NCBI RefSeq assembly: GCF_002920535.1
Contig: NZ_PQSS01000011.1
Coordinates: 1 to 64,000, forward strand
Direction of reading: 5' to 3'
DNA length: 64,000 nucleotides
Origin: Streptomyces sp. Ru71
Lineage (GTDB): Bacteria > Actinomycetota > Actinomycetes > Streptomycetales > Streptomycetaceae
In this document: positions 48,960-58,676 of the stretch, piece after piece
Layout: each line of letters opens with the position of its first letter
Numbering within the stretch: position 1 is the stretch's first letter
Program-made: the position numbers and the translations under genes
The notes under the pieces: model-generated
Seen by the model: the letters and a program-made list of their open reading frames with translations, nothing else
What the model was told of the DNA's origin: nothing
The model's database searches: none

Positions 48960-49499
48960 CTACTCCTCGAACGTCGCCGCCAGCGCGTCCGCCAGGCCCG
49001 GCACCAGGTCCGGGCCGGTGAGGACCTCCGTCGGGGAGTCCTTCTCGCGCAGCCGCAGCGCGGACTCGCGCGCGCCGTCACGCAGCACCGCGACCGTCAT
49101 CCGCACCTCCTGGCGCTCGGGGTGCTCGGCGACCCACTTGGCCAGCTTCGCCTCGCTCAGGCCCTCGGGGACCTGGGCCTCGGCGGACGGCGGCAGCATC
49201 AGCCGCTCCACGGTCAGCGCGCAGCCGGCCACCGCGCCGGGCCAGGCGATGGTGGCCAGGAACTCATCGAGCGGCCGGTCCGTTGCCACTTCGTCCTGCT
49301 CGATCGGGGTGAGGCCGGTGGTCTCGTCGTCACCCAGGCCGAGCTGGTCGGCGAGCGCGGGTTCCTGGGCGCGCAGCTGGGCGGTGTCGACGAGGGCGAA
49401 GAGGCGGGCGGGCTGGTCCCAGCCCAGGCCGGAGGCGTACTCGTCGATTTCGAGCACGGCCCGGGTGAGGGGGTTCGCCGCCATGGGAGTGTTGGACAT
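48960..49499 (-). CDS. PPA1309 family protein
   Basis: A 179-residue cytoplasmic protein of the actinobacterial PPA1309 family. It starts MSNTPMAANPLTRAVLEIDEYASGLGWDQPARLFALVDT and contains GCALTVERLMLPPSAE and MTVAVLRDGARESALRLR. The start is ATG 49499; an upstream frame to 49610 is not coding. It is divergent from the UPF0182 gene and converges on the PDZ protease (7-nt gap). Function unknown. Confidence 0.88.
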   Translation of the reverse strand: MSNTPMAANPLTRAVLEIDEYASGLGWDQPARLFALVDTAQLRAQEPALADQLGLGDDETTGLTPIEQDEVATDRPLDEFLATIAWPGAVAGCALTVERLMLPPSAEAQVPEGLSEAKLAKWVAEHPERQEVRMTVAVLRDGARESALRLREKDSPTEVLTGPDLVPGLADALAATFEE

Positions 49500-49651
49500 G
49501 GTCACAATCCTGCCTCGTTCCCGGCCGAAATCGGGAACCGAGTAAACGGTGAGTAAGTTGCATAGGTGTGGGCCCGCGATCACGGGGGGCCACGGAGGGC
49601 CGGCGAACACGCGGGCCTGACGAGACGACAGCGAACTTCGAGGTGCGCACC

Positions 49652-52624
49652 TTGGCTTTCCAGATGCCGGACCGCGGCGGAGGCCCTACGGGGCCGCGGA
49701 TCAGAGTGGGCCGCCCGTCCCGGCGTGTCCGGACCCTGCTCGCGACGCTGGGCGTCCTTGCCGTCCTCGGCATGGCGTTCACGATGTTCGCGGGCTTCTG
49801 GACGGACTGGCTGTGGTACCGGTCGGTGAAGTACTCCTCGGTCTTCACCACCACCCTGTGGACCAAGATCGGGCTGTTCTTCGTCTTCGGCCTGCTGATG
49901 GCCCTCGCCGTCGGTCTGAACATCTGGCTGGCCCACCGGCTGCGCCCGCCGCTGAGCGCGATGTCGATGGAGCAGCAGAGCCTCGACCGCTACCGGATGG
50001 GCATCGCGCCCTACAAGAAGTGGCTGCTGCTCGGGATCACCGCCCTGGTCGGCCTGATCGCCGGCGCCTCGGCCGCCGGCCAGTGGCGCACCTGGCTGAT
50101 GTGGGTCAACGGGGTGCCCTTCCACCAGAAGGACCCGCAGTTCCACCTCGACGTCGCCTTCTACGCCTTCGACCTGCCCTGGTACCGCTTCCTGCTCGGC
50201 TTCGGCTTCGCCGCCACGATCCTGTCGCTGATCGCCGCCGCGCTCACCCATTACCTGTACGGCGGGCTGCGCGTCACCAGCCCCGGAGCGCGCGCCACGG
50301 CCGCGGCCACCGGCCACCTGTCGGTGCTGCTCGGCGTGTTCGTCACGCTGAAGGCGGTCGCCTACTGGCTCGACCGGTACGGACTGGCAGTGAAGTCGAG
50401 CGACTTCAAGGCGACCGACAACTGGACCGGTCTGCGGTACGTCGACGCCAACGCGTACCTGCCCGCGAAGACGATCCTGTTCTGCATCGCCGTGATCTGC
50501 GCGCTGCTGTTCTTCGCCACCCTGTGGCGGCGCACCTGGCAGCTGCCGGTGATCGGTTTCGGCCTGATGGTGCTCTCCGCGATCCTCATCGGCGGGCTCT
50601 ACCCGGCGATCGTGCAGAAGTTCCAGGTCCAGCCCAACGAGCAGGCCAAGGAAGCCCCGTACGTCCAGAAGAACCTCAAGGCGACGCGTGAGGCGTACGG
50701 CATCGACGACACGCAGGTCAGCGAGTACTCGGGCACCAGCACCACCGGCGACAAGACGAAACTGCGTGACGACGCGGAGAGTGTCGCGAGCATCCGGCTG
50801 ATGGACCCCAACGTCGTCGGTCCGACGTTCCAGCAGCTCCAGCAGGTGCGCAACTACTACGGCTTCCCGTCCAACCTGGCCGTCGACCGGTACAAGACCA
50901 AGGACGGCAAGGTCCAGGACACGGTCATCGGTCTGCGGGAGCTGAACCTCAACGGCGTTCCGAAGCACAACTGGATCAACGACCACTTCCGTTACACGCA
51001 CGGCTTCGGCGTCGTCGCGGCCAAGGGCACCGAGGCCGACTCCGAGGGCCGGCCGGTCTTCACCGAGTACGACCTCCCCTCCAAGGGCGACCTGGGCACC
51101 TACCAGCAGCGCGTCTACTACGGCGAGAAGACCACCACGTACTCGATCGTCGGCGGTCCCCAGGAGGAGATCGACTACTCCGACGACAGCGGGGAGAAGA
51201 CCACCCGCTACCAGGGCAAGAGCGGTGTGAACCTGGCCAACCCGCTCAACCGCGCCGCGTACGCGGTGGCGTTCGGCGAGCCGCAGATCCTGTACTCGGG
51301 CGCGATCGGCGACGGTTCGCGCATCCTGTACAACCGCACGCCCAAGGAGCGCGTCGAGGCGGTCGCCCCGTGGCTGACCATCGACGGCGTGACGTATCCG
51401 GCGGTGGTCGACGGCCGGATCCAGTGGATCGTCGACGCGTACACGACCACCAACGGCTACCCGTACGCCTCGCGCACCACCCTCGGCGACACCACGACCG
51501 ACTCGCTGACGGCCGCGAACAACCAGCGGGTGGTGGCCCAGCAGAACCAGGTCAACTACATCCGCAACTCGGTGAAGGCGACCGTCGACGCGTACACCGG
51601 CGAGGTCAAGCTCTACCAGTGGGACACCAAGGACCCGGTCCTGAAGACGTGGATGAAGGCGTTCCCGGGCACGGTCCAGCCCAAGAGCGACATCTCCGCC
51701 TCCCTGATGGAGCACCTGCGCTACCCGCAGGACCTGTTCAAGGTCCAGCGCGAGCTGCTCACCCGCTACCACGTGGAGGACGCGACGACCTTCCTCAGCG
51801 GCAGCGAGGTGTGGCAGATCCCGGACGACCCGACGAACAAGTCGGGAGACGCGGTGCCGCCGTACTACCTGAGCATGAAGCTGCCGGGGCAGAAGGCGCA
51901 GGCGTTCTCGCTGACGACGACGATGACGCCGAACGGCCGCGACAACCTCAGCGCGTTCATGTCCGTCAACGCCGAACCGCAGTCGGGCGACTACGGCAGG
52001 ATCAGCATCCTGAAGCTGCCGACGGGCAAGACGATCGACGGACCGAAACGGGTGCAGAGCCAGTTCAACTCCGAACCGGCCATCGCCGAGTCGATCAGCC
52101 TGCTGCAACGCGGCGACTCCAAGGTGGAGTACGGCAATCTGCTGACCGTCCCGCTGGACGGGGGACTGCTCTACGTGGAGCCCGTCTACGTCCGCGGCGG
52201 TGACCTCAAGTACCCGCTGCTGCGCAAGGTACTGGTCACCTACGGCGGCAGCACGGCCTTCGAGAACACCCTCGACGAGGCCCTGAACAAGGTGTTCGGA
52301 GCCAACGGTTCCACTCAGCCACCGGACCAGGGCACCGGCACCAAGCCGCCGACGACGGGCAACCCGACGGTCCAGCAGGCGCTGGACGACGCGCAGAAGG
52401 CGTTCGACGCGGGTCAGGAGGCCCTGAAGAAGGGCGACTGGCAGGCGTACGGCCAGGCGCAGAAGGACCTGGAGGCCGCGCTGAAGCGGGCCGAGGAGGC
52501 CCAGTCCAAGGCGAGCCAGGGGGCGCGGGGCGGCAGCGGCGCCGGCGCTCCGAGCGCGAGTCCCAAGCCCGGGGCCACCGGCAGTGCGCCCCCGAAGCCG
52601 ACGGCCTCGCCGAGCAGCGGCTGA
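49652..52624 (+). CDS. UPF0182 family membrane protein
   Basis: A 990-residue protein of the UPF0182 family (COG1615). The N-terminal 300 residues hold seven membrane segments ([40 protein letters not shown]; and others to [15 protein letters not shown]), and the large remainder is an extracytoplasmic beta-rich domain. The C-terminus is a Thr/Pro-rich and Ala/Lys coiled tail. The start TTG 49652 gives [12 protein letters not shown] with GAGG 8 nt upstream; ATG 49664 is the alternative. The family has no assigned function. It is followed by an initiator tRNA gene. Confidence 0.92.
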   Translation: MAFQMPDRGGGPTGPRIRVGRPSRRVRTLLATLGVLAVLGMAFTMFAGFWTDWLWYRSVKYSSVFTTTLWTKIGLFFVFGLLMALAVGLNIWLAHRLRPPLSAMSMEQQSLDRYRMGIAPYKKWLLLGITALVGLIAGASAAGQWRTWLMWVNGVPFHQKDPQFHLDVAFYAFDLPWYRFLLGFGFAATILSLIAAALTHYLYGGLRVTSPGARATAAATGHLSVLLGVFVTLKAVAYWLDRYGLAVKSSDFKATDNWTGLRYVDANAYLPAKTILFCIAVICALLFFATLWRRTWQLPVIGFGLMVLSAILIGGLYPAIVQKFQVQPNEQAKEAPYVQKNLKATREAYGIDDTQVSEYSGTSTTGDKTKLRDDAESVASIRLMDPNVVGPTFQQLQQVRNYYGFPSNLAVDRYKTKDGKVQDTVIGLRELNLNGVPKHNWINDHFRYTHGFGVVAAKGTEADSEGRPVFTEYDLPSKGDLGTYQQRVYYGEKTTTYSIVGGPQEEIDYSDDSGEKTTRYQGKSGVNLANPLNRAAYAVAFGEPQILYSGAIGDGSRILYNRTPKERVEAVAPWLTIDGVTYPAVVDGRIQWIVDAYTTTNGYPYASRTTLGDTTTDSLTAANNQRVVAQQNQVNYIRNSVKATVDAYTGEVKLYQWDTKDPVLKTWMKAFPGTVQPKSDISASLMEHLRYPQDLFKVQRELLTRYHVEDATTFLSGSEVWQIPDDPTNKSGDAVPPYYLSMKLPGQKAQAFSLTTTMTPNGRDNLSAFMSVNAEPQSGDYGRISILKLPTGKTIDGPKRVQSQFNSEPAIAESISLLQRGDSKVEYGNLLTVPLDGGLLYVEPVYVRGGDLKYPLLRKVLVTYGGSTAFENTLDEALNKVFGANGSTQPPDQGTGTKPPTTGNPTVQQALDDAQKAFDAGQEALKKGDWQAYGQAQKDLEAALKRAEEAQSKASQGARGGSGAGAPSASPKPGATGSAPPKPTASPSSG

Positions 52625-52666
52625 TCATGGCCGCCCCGCGCCGTGGTACGGTTGTACACACAACGG

Positions 52667-52740
52667 CGCGGGGTGGAGCAGCTCGGTAGCTCGCTGGGCT
52701 CATAACCCAGAGGTCGCAGGTTCAAATCCTGTCCCCGCTA
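52667..52740 (+). tRNA. Initiator tRNA-Met (CAT), copy 1
   Basis: A 74-nt cloverleaf with CGCGGGG acceptor arm, anticodon CAT at 52701-52703 in loop CTCATAA, and TTCAAAT T-loop. Initiator marks are the unpaired C1 against T72 and three G-C pairs (GGG/CCC) at the base of the anticodon stem. CCA is not encoded. It is identical to the copy at 54880. An inverted repeat GTTGT-acac-ACAAC lies just upstream (52651-52664). Confidence 0.97.
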
Positions 52741-52771
52741 CTGGAGTCGACGACGTGGTCGTACGACGGTG

Positions 52772-52803
52772 AAGGCCCGGATCCTCACAGGGATCCGGGC
52801 CTT
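52772..52803 (+). terminator. Terminator after initiator tRNA copy 1
   Basis: AAGGCCCGGATCC-tcaca-GGGATCCGGGCCTT forms a 13-14-bp stem 31 nt after the tRNA. Confidence 0.9.
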
Positions 52804-52967
52804 CGTGTGTGCGAACGCATGTGCCGACGTGCAGGACCGCCGTGCCGCCGTGGGGAGTTGGGAGAACTGTGTTTGACTTGTCTCTCTGTGGGCATGTCGA
52901 CAAAACGCTGAAGTGACCTCACGGACTGCGGTATACCGGGTGTACCCAGGTTGCAGGTGGTGCGACG

Positions 52968-54770
52968 ATGGACGTTATGGGGGACAAGGCAACTCTGTTC
53001 GAGACAGGGCGATTTGTTCAGCCTTCGGGCGATGAGGACGACGGCGAGGCCGCTGAGGAACTGCGCCAGCGGCTCGCCGCCGAGGCCGGCGACGTCGAGG
53101 CGATGAGCATCCTCGGGGCCATGCTGCTGCGTCGCGGCGATCTCGACGGAGCCGAACCCCATCTGCGTGCCGCCACCGCGGCCGGCGACCGCGCCGCCGC
53201 GAACAACCTGGGCGTCCTGCTGCACCAGCGCGGATACGCCGACGAGGCCGCCGGATGGTGGCGGATCGCGGCCGTCGCCGGCTCCGCGCCCGCCGCGCAC
53301 GCGCTCGGCCGGCACCACCGCGAGCGCGGCGACGAGCCCGCCGCCGAGTACTGGCTGCGCCAGTCCGCCGAGCAGGGGCACGTCCTGGGCGCCTACGCGC
53401 TCGCCGACCTGCTGGACCACCGGGCGGACCCCGAGTCCGAGCGGTGGATGCGGGCCGCGGCCGAACGCGGGCACCGGGAGGCGGCGTACCGGCTGGCGCG
53501 GGCACTGGACCGCAGGGCCGCGCGGGAGTCCGGCGACGACGACCGCGACGACCCCTGCGCCGAGGCCGAGCAGTGGTACCGGCAGGCCGCCGCGCGCGGG
53601 CACCGGCGGGCCGCGCTGCACCTCGGGGCCATCCTGGAGAAGCGCGGCGAGCTGAAGGAGGCCGGGCGCTGGTACCTGACGTCCGCCAAGGACGGCGAGC
53701 CGCGTGCCGCGTGCGCGCTCGGCTTCCTGCTGCGCGACGCCGGCGACCCCGACAGCGCCGCCGCCTGGTGGCTCAAGGCCGCGCAGGAGGGCGACGGCAA
53801 CGCCGCCAACGCGCTGGGCGCGCTGCACGCCGAGCGCGGGGAGACCCAGACCGCGGAGCGCTGGTACCGGGCGGCGATGGACGCCGGGGACGTCAACGGC
53901 GCGTACAACCTCGGCCTGCTCTGCGCCGAGCAGGGCCGGACCGCGCAGGCCGAGCAGTGGTACCGGCGCGCGGCCTACGCCGGGCACCGGGAGGCGGCGA
54001 ACGCGCTGGCCATCCTGCTGCTGCGGGGCGGGGACCAGACCGGGGCCGAGCCGTGGTTCTCCAAGGCGGCGGAGGCCGGGAGCGTGGACGCCGCGTTCAA
54101 CCTGGGGATCCTGTACGCCGGGCGGGGCGAGGAGAAGGCCGCGCTCGGATGGTACGAGCGGGCGGCGGCCGCCGGGCACACCGAGGCGGCGCTGCAGGTC
54201 GGGATGGCCCGGCTGAGGGAGGGCGACGAGCTGGAGGCCGAGCGGCACCTGCGGTGCGCGGCGGGCGGCGGCAGCGCGGAGGCGGCGTACCGGCTGGCCA
54301 CCGTGCTGGACGCGCGCCGGCCCCCGGCGTCGCAGCACGAGCTGGGTGAGTCGCTGCAGTCGCTGCACGAGAAGACCGAGTGCGAGGAGTGGTACGAGCG
54401 GGCGGCGTCCCAGGGGCACCGGCGGGCGCAGGTGCGGGTGGGGATGCTGGCCGCGGCGCGGGGTGACGTCGTCGAGGCGGCGCGCTGGTACCGGGAGGCG
54501 GCCGAGGCCGGGTCGCGCAACGGGGCGTTCAACCTGGGGCTGCTGCTGGCGCGGGAGGGGAGCGAGCCGGAGGCGGCGATGTGGTGGACGCGGGCCGCCG
54601 ACGCCGGGCACGGGCGGGCGGCGTTGCGGCTGGCCCTGGTCTACGCGCGTCGGGGTGAGCTGGTGGAGTCGCAGCGGTGGGCCGACCGGGCGGTGTCCCT
54701 GGGGCCGGGGGAGGTCTCGGAGCGGGCGGCGAGGCTGCGGGACGCGCTGCGGGAGGAACTGTCGGCGTGA
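52968..54770 (+). CDS. Sel1-like repeat (tetratricopeptide-type) protein
   Basis: A 600-residue soluble protein made almost wholly of Sel1-like repeats of about 36 residues with the pattern A..LG.l...rGd...A..W...AA..Gh..A. About 13-14 units can be counted (for example NNLGVLLHQRGYADEAAGWWRIAAVAG and YNLGLLCAEQGRTAQAEQWYRRAAYAG). Such solenoids are protein-interaction scaffolds. No signal peptide or catalytic domain is seen. The start is ATG 52968, 7 nt after AGGTGG. It sits alone between two identical initiator tRNA genes. Partner unknown. Confidence 0.92.
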   Translation: MDVMGDKATLFETGRFVQPSGDEDDGEAAEELRQRLAAEAGDVEAMSILGAMLLRRGDLDGAEPHLRAATAAGDRAAANNLGVLLHQRGYADEAAGWWRIAAVAGSAPAAHALGRHHRERGDEPAAEYWLRQSAEQGHVLGAYALADLLDHRADPESERWMRAAAERGHREAAYRLARALDRRAARESGDDDRDDPCAEAEQWYRQAAARGHRRAALHLGAILEKRGELKEAGRWYLTSAKDGEPRAACALGFLLRDAGDPDSAAAWWLKAAQEGDGNAANALGALHAERGETQTAERWYRAAMDAGDVNGAYNLGLLCAEQGRTAQAEQWYRRAAYAGHREAANALAILLLRGGDQTGAEPWFSKAAEAGSVDAAFNLGILYAGRGEEKAALGWYERAAAAGHTEAALQVGMARLREGDELEAERHLRCAAGGGSAEAAYRLATVLDARRPPASQHELGESLQSLHEKTECEEWYERAASQGHRRAQVRVGMLAAARGDVVEAARWYREAAEAGSRNGAFNLGLLLAREGSEPEAAMWWTRAADAGHGRAALRLALVYARRGELVESQRWADRAVSLGPGEVSERAARLRDALREELSA

Positions 54771-54837
54771 GCTTCGGCGTGAGCTGTCGGCGTGGAGGCG
54801 CGGACTGACCGCGGCCGCGGCGGCTGAAGGAAGCGAT

Positions 54838-54867
54838 TTGCTTCCGTCGGCTTCCTTGACGTAATGT
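54838..54867 (+). promoter_or_regulatory. Promoter of initiator tRNA copy 2
   Basis: TTGCTT (54838-54843) and TAATGT (54862-54867) are spaced by 18 nt, with the tRNA beginning 13 nt after the -10. This fits a vegetative sigma promoter with a very short 5' leader. Confidence 0.65.
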
Positions 54868-54879
54868 TCCATTCATCGC

Positions 54880-54953
54880 CGCGGGGTGGAGCAGCTCGGT
54901 AGCTCGCTGGGCTCATAACCCAGAGGTCGCAGGTTCAAATCCTGTCCCCGCTA
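54880..54953 (+). tRNA. Initiator tRNA-Met (CAT), copy 2
   Basis: Identical over all 74 nt to the copy at 52667, including C1-T72, the GGG/CCC anticodon stem and the lack of encoded CCA. Flanks differ, so the duplication covers little more than the tRNA itself. A strong terminator follows immediately. Confidence 0.97.
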
Positions 54954-54960
54954 CTGAAGG

Positions 54961-55002
54961 CCGAGGGCCGGAAGCCGAAAGGTTTCCGGCCCTCGGTGTT
55001 TT
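54961..55002 (+). terminator. Intrinsic terminator after initiator tRNA copy 2
   Basis: A perfect 13-bp stem (CCGAGGGCCGGAA and its complement) followed by TGTTTTCCC lies 7 nt after the tRNA. Confidence 0.92.
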
Positions 55003-55076
55003 CCCAGGTGAGAGCGCCCACGGCGGATACGGAAAACCCCGGTACGGCGTCCGTACCGGGGTTCCCTGCGTCGGTG

Positions 55077-55493
55077 TTACGCGCTCGCGCAGTTCGGGCA
55101 CAGGCCCCGGTACGTCACCTCGACGTCCGAGACGGTGAAGCCGAAGCGCTCCGTGGCCGGGAGGTCGGCCAGCGGGTTGCCCGTGGGGTGCACGTCCTTG
55201 ATCGCTCCGCAGTTGGCGCAGACCAGGTGGTGGTGCGGCCGGTGCGCGTTCGGGTCGTACCGCTTGGCGCGCTTGTCCGTGCTGACCTCAAGCACCTCGC
55301 CCAGGGAGACCAGCTCGCCGAGCGTGTTGTAGACGGTCGCCCGGGAGATCTCCGGCAGCTTGGCGACGGCCCTGGCGTGCACCTCGTCGGCCGTGAGGTG
55401 GACGTGCTCGCCGTCCAGGACCTCGGCCACGACGCGTCGCTGTGCGGTCATCCGCCATCCGCGTCCGCGCAGCCGTTCCAGAAGGTCGCTCAT
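55077..55493 (-). CDS. catR: Fur-family peroxide regulator CatR
   Basis: A 138-residue PerR/Fur-family repressor. The winged helix (RMTAQRRVVAEVLDGEHVHLTADEVHARA ... SRATVYNTLGEL) has the Fur TVYNTL recognition helix. Metal motifs are HRPHHHLVCANCG and LCPNCA (structural zinc CxxC pairs). In S. coelicolor CatR senses peroxide by metal-catalysed oxidation and represses catA. The start is ATG 55493; TACGCT (55506-55501 on the minus strand) is 7 nt upstream, so it is probably leaderless. It is divergent from catalase, with the shared spacer holding a palindromic operator. Confidence 0.92.
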   Translation of the reverse strand: MSDLLERLRGRGWRMTAQRRVVAEVLDGEHVHLTADEVHARAVAKLPEISRATVYNTLGELVSLGEVLEVSTDKRAKRYDPNAHRPHHHLVCANCGAIKDVHPTGNPLADLPATERFGFTVSDVEVTYRGLCPNCASA

Positions 55494-55553
55494 GGAGACC
55501 AGCGTAACAGCAAGGGGACCAGGTTCCGAATAGGTGTGAAGTTGGAGCCTTGC

Positions 55554-55581
55554 TTGACTTAGACATTGTCCAATGTAGGAT
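55554..55581 (+). promoter_or_regulatory. Catalase promoter with embedded CatR-type operator
   Basis: TTGACT (55554-55559) and TAGGAT (55576-55581) are 16 nt apart, with a start point near 55588. The spacer contains ACATTG-TC-CAATGT (55563-55576), a perfect 6-2-6 palindrome overlapping the -10, well placed for repression by the divergent CatR. Confidence 0.82.
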
Positions 55582-55637
55582 CGGAAACGGCTTTGGCCAC
55601 GGGACAGGAATAGATGGAAGCAATGCAGGAGGCAGGC

Positions 55638-57092
55638 GTGACCACGGGACCGCTCACGACGGAGGCCGGGGCTCCGGTAGCCGACAACAACAACAGCGAG
55701 ACCGCGGGCGTCGGCGGCCCGGTGCTCGTCCAGGACCAGCTCCTGCTGGAGAAGCTGGCCCACTTCAACCGTGAGCGCATCCCGGAGCGTGTGGTGCACG
55801 CCCGCGGTGCCGGCGCCTACGGCACCTTCACGGTGACCGCCGACGTCACGCCGTACACGCGGGCGAAGTTCCTCTCCGAGGTGGGCAAGCAGACCGAGGT
55901 CTTCCTGCGCTTCTCCACCGTGGCCGGCAACCTCGGTGCCGCCGACGCGGTCCGCGACCCGCGTGGTTTCGCGCTGAAGTTCTACACCGAGGAGGGCAAC
56001 TACGACCTCGTCGGCAACAACACCCCGGTGTTCTTCATCCGCGACGCGATCAAGTTCCCGGACTTCATCCACACCCAGAAGCGCGACCCGTACACCGGCT
56101 CCACCGAAGCCGACAACGTCTGGGACTTCTGGAGCCTGAGCCCGGAGAGCACGCACCAGGTGACCTGGCTCTTCGGCGACCGCGGCATCCCCGCCTCCTA
56201 CCGCCACATGGACGGCTTCGGCTCGCACACCTTCCAGTGGAACAACGAGGCCGGCGAGGTCTTCTGGGTCAAGTACCACTTCAAGACCGACCAGGGGATC
56301 AAGAACCTCACGGCCGAGGAGGCCGAGGTGCTCGCGGGCAAGGACCCCGACTCCCACCAGCGCGACCTGCGCGAGGCGATCGAGCGCGGGGACTTCCCGA
56401 GCTGGACCGTGGGCGTGCAGATCATGCCGGCGGCCGAGGCGGCGACGTACCGCTTCAACCCGTTCGACCTGACCAAGGTGTGGCCGCACGCGGACTACCC
56501 GGTCATCGAGATCGGCAAGCTGGAGCTCAACCGCAACCCGCGCAACATCTTCGCCGAGGTCGAGCAGTCGATCTTCAGCCCCGCGCACTTCGTGCCGGGC
56601 ATCGGCCCCTCGCCCGACAAGATGCTCCAGGGCCGCCTCTTCGCGTACGGCGACGCCCACCGCTACCGCGTCGGCATCAACGCCGACCACCTGCCGGTGA
56701 ACCGCCCGCACGCCACCGAGGCGCGCACCAACTCCCGCGACGGCTACCTGTACGACGGCCGTCACGGCGGGGCGAAGAACTACGAGCCGAACAGCTTCGG
56801 CGGCCCGGAGCAGACCGGACGCCCGCTGTGGCAGCCGCTGGACTCCTTCACCGGCGGCACGGGCAACCACCCCACCCCGCGCCACGCCGAGGACGACGAC
56901 TTCGTACAGGCCGGCAACCTCTACCGGCTGATGAGCGAGGACGAGAAGGAGCGCCTGGTCGCCAACCTGGCCGGGGCCATCTCGCAGGTCTCGCGCGAGG
57001 ACATCGTCGAGCGCGCGATCGACAACTTCCGGCAGGCCGACGCCGACTTCGGCAAGCGGCTGGAGGTCGCCGTGCAGGCGCTGCGCGGCTGA
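55638..57092 (+). CDS. katA: Monofunctional haem catalase
   Basis: A 484-residue catalase that dismutates hydrogen peroxide. It has [10 protein letters not shown] with the active-site His (about residue 54), [28 protein letters not shown] with the active Asn, and [14 protein letters not shown] with the proximal Tyr haem ligand. Length and sequence match small-subunit clade catalases of Streptomyces (CatA/KatA). The start GTG 55638 is chosen because AGGAGG lies 5-6 nt upstream and the family begins [14 protein letters not shown] 55614 is in frame. It is controlled by CatR. Confidence 0.95.
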   Translation: MTTGPLTTEAGAPVADNNNSETAGVGGPVLVQDQLLLEKLAHFNRERIPERVVHARGAGAYGTFTVTADVTPYTRAKFLSEVGKQTEVFLRFSTVAGNLGAADAVRDPRGFALKFYTEEGNYDLVGNNTPVFFIRDAIKFPDFIHTQKRDPYTGSTEADNVWDFWSLSPESTHQVTWLFGDRGIPASYRHMDGFGSHTFQWNNEAGEVFWVKYHFKTDQGIKNLTAEEAEVLAGKDPDSHQRDLREAIERGDFPSWTVGVQIMPAAEAATYRFNPFDLTKVWPHADYPVIEIGKLELNRNPRNIFAEVEQSIFSPAHFVPGIGPSPDKMLQGRLFAYGDAHRYRVGINADHLPVNRPHATEARTNSRDGYLYDGRHGGAKNYEPNSFGGPEQTGRPLWQPLDSFTGGTGNHPTPRHAEDDDFVQAGNLYRLMSEDEKERLVANLAGAISQVSREDIVERAIDNFRQADADFGKRLEVAVQALRG

Positions 57093-57111
57093 CACGCCGG
57101 TCCTGAGCGGC

Positions 57112-57150
57112 CGACGGGCCGGGTCCCCGGGAGCGGGGCCCGGCCCGTCG
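57112..57150. terminator. Stem-loop terminator after catalase
   Basis: A 16-bp GC-rich stem (CGACGGGCCGGGTCCC and its complement with one shift) lies 20 nt after the catalase stop and just before the convergent CBS gene. Confidence 0.85.
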
Positions 57151-57156
57151 CCGTGT

Positions 57157-57549
57157 TCACGCGGGGATGCGCTCGCGGGCGGGTGCCCAGCAGCGGATGA
57201 TGTCGCGGACCGAGACGATGCCGGCCGGCTCGCCGTTGTCCAGGACGATCAGATGCCGGAAACCGCCGTGCGCCATGGCGCGGGCCGCCTCTTCCAGGGT
57301 CCAGACGGGGGCCGCGAACACGACGTCCGTGGTGGTGTGGGCGTGGGCCTGCTCGGTGTCCGGGTCCTGGCCCAGGCCGACCGAGATCAGGATGTCGCGT
57401 TCGGTGAGGATGCCGATGCCGCCGGCGTCGGGGTCGTACACGACGGCCGCGCCGACCCGGCGGGCGGACATCAGGGCTGCTGCCTGGCGGAGGGTGTGTT
57501 GCGGGCCGATGGTGAGGACCACCGTGCTCATGGCGTCGCGGACGAGCAT
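57157..57549 (-). CDS. CBS-domain pair protein
   Basis: A 130-residue stand-alone pair of CBS domains (Bateman module). Repeat 1 is VRDAMSTVVLTIGPQHTLRQAAALMSARRVGAAVVYD and repeat 2 VWTLEEAARAMAHGGFRHLIVLDNGEPAGIVSVRDIIR; both end in the GI(L/V)(T/S)xRD strand. Such modules bind adenosyl ligands. The start is ATG 57549, after a GGAGGTGG ribosome-binding site. The partner protein is unknown. It is convergent with catalase and upstream of no obvious operon. Confidence 0.9.
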   Translation of the reverse strand: MLVRDAMSTVVLTIGPQHTLRQAAALMSARRVGAAVVYDPDAGGIGILTERDILISVGLGQDPDTEQAHAHTTTDVVFAAPVWTLEEAARAMAHGGFRHLIVLDNGEPAGIVSVRDIIRCWAPARERIPA

Positions 57550-57708
57550 GGTCTTGAGCCACCTCCTTGAGTGCCCCGCTGCATATGCGGCTTGTTCACC
57601 GTTTCACAAATTCACAAGCGGGGGGACTCTCAGGGTGTCAGGTAAAGCGGGGGTCAACAAGAGGGCGCGTGCGGCCCGCCGGGGGCGCGCACGCTCACCT
57701 CGGGTTTC

Positions 57709-58509
57709 TCAGTAGCGCCCGTTGAGGTAGCCCAGCAGCTCGTCGTGCAGCAGGCCGTTGGACGCCGCGGCGTTGCCGCTGTGCGGGCCCGGACGGCCGT
57801 CGAGCCCGGTGAAGGTGCCGCCGGCCTCGGTGACGACGATCGCGTTGGCGGCCATGTCCCACAGCGACAGCTCCGGCTCGGCGCAGAGGTCCACCGCGCC
57901 CTCGGCGACGAGCATGTACGGCCAGAAGTCGCCGTAGGCGCGGGTGCGCCACACGTTGCGGGTCAGGTCGAGGAAACCGTCCAGGCGGCCCTGCTCCTCC
58001 CAGCCGGAGAGCGAGGAGTAGGCGAAGGAGGCGTCCGACAGCTTCGAGACGCGGGAGACCTGAAGGCGGGTCGCGGTCGACAGGCTGCGGCCGGTGTAGG
58101 CGCCGTGGCCCTTCGCGGCCCACCAGCGGCGGCCGAGCGCGGGGGCGGAGACGACGCCCACGACGGGGTGGTAGCCGCCCTCGCCGGCCTCCATCAGGGA
58201 GATGAGCGTGGCCCAGACGGGGACGCCGCGGACGTAGTTCTTGGTGCCGTCGATCGGGTCGACGACCCAGCGGCGCGGGCCGGTGCCCTCGATGCCGTAC
58301 TCCTCGCCGAGGATCGCGTCGCGGGGACGGGAGCGCGAGAGATGGCCTCGGATTATCTCTTCCGCGGCCTTGTCCGCTTCGCTGACCGGGGTCATGTCCG
58401 GCTTCGTCTCCACCTTGAGGTCGAGGGCCTTGAAGCGGTCCATGGTGGTGGCGTCGGCCGCGTCGGCGAGGACGTGGGCGAAGCGGAGGTCGTCGAGGTA
58501 GTCGGGCAT
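57709..58509 (-). CDS. hisN: Histidinol-phosphatase HisN (inositol monophosphatase fold)
   Basis: A 266-residue IMPase-family phosphatase. Metal and catalytic motifs are [23 protein letters not shown] (about residue 72), [15 protein letters not shown] (about 84-98) and [19 protein letters not shown]. In S. coelicolor the IMPase-like protein at the equivalent locus has been shown to be histidinol-phosphatase, the last missing step of histidine synthesis. The start is ATG 58509; TACCGT (58522-58517 on the minus strand) is 7 nt upstream, indicating a leaderless mRNA. An upstream frame to 58626 is not coding. Confidence 0.92.
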   Translation of the reverse strand: MPDYLDDLRFAHVLADAADATTMDRFKALDLKVETKPDMTPVSEADKAAEEIIRGHLSRSRPRDAILGEEYGIEGTGPRRWVVDPIDGTKNYVRGVPVWATLISLMEAGEGGYHPVVGVVSAPALGRRWWAAKGHGAYTGRSLSTATRLQVSRVSKLSDASFAYSSLSGWEEQGRLDGFLDLTRNVWRTRAYGDFWPYMLVAEGAVDLCAEPELSLWDMAANAIVVTEAGGTFTGLDGRPGPHSGNAAASNGLLHDELLGYLNGRY

Positions 58510-58583
58510 GTGAGGAACGGTAGTCGTGCCGGGGAGGGTGGGACCAGCGGGGTCCGTCAGCCGGGCACGGCGGAGGGCACGGG

Positions 58584-58602
58584 GGCACGATTGCCCGCAG
58601 CT
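58584..58602. repeat. Third copy of the GGCACGANTGCCCGCAGCT repeat
   Basis: GGCACGATTGCCCGCAGCT matches the repeat at 46908 and 46939 except for the degenerate N position, about 80 nt upstream of hisN. Confidence 0.55.
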
Positions 58603-58614
58603 CGGTACAGACCC

Positions 58615-58643
58615 TTGACAGTGCATACAAGCGCGTCAAACCT
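58615..58643 (+). promoter_or_regulatory. Promoter and possible operator of the TetR gene
   Basis: A consensus -35 TTGACA (58615-58620) is followed after 17 nt by AAACCT (58638-58643). TTGAC and GTCAA around the spacer form a loose inverted repeat that could bind the TetR protein. Confidence 0.5.
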
Positions 58644-58676
58644 GGGCGCAGAGTCGGTCGCGTGAGGGAGGCGATG

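Noticed and set aside
52667-54953. Integrated element using tRNA genes as attachment sites
   Set aside because: The two tRNA genes are complete and identical, but no integrase, excisionase or phage gene lies between them.
55614-55637. ATG 55614 as catalase start
   Set aside because: GTG 55638 has an AGGAGG site at the right distance and gives the family N-terminus; ATG 55614 has a weaker AGGA site.
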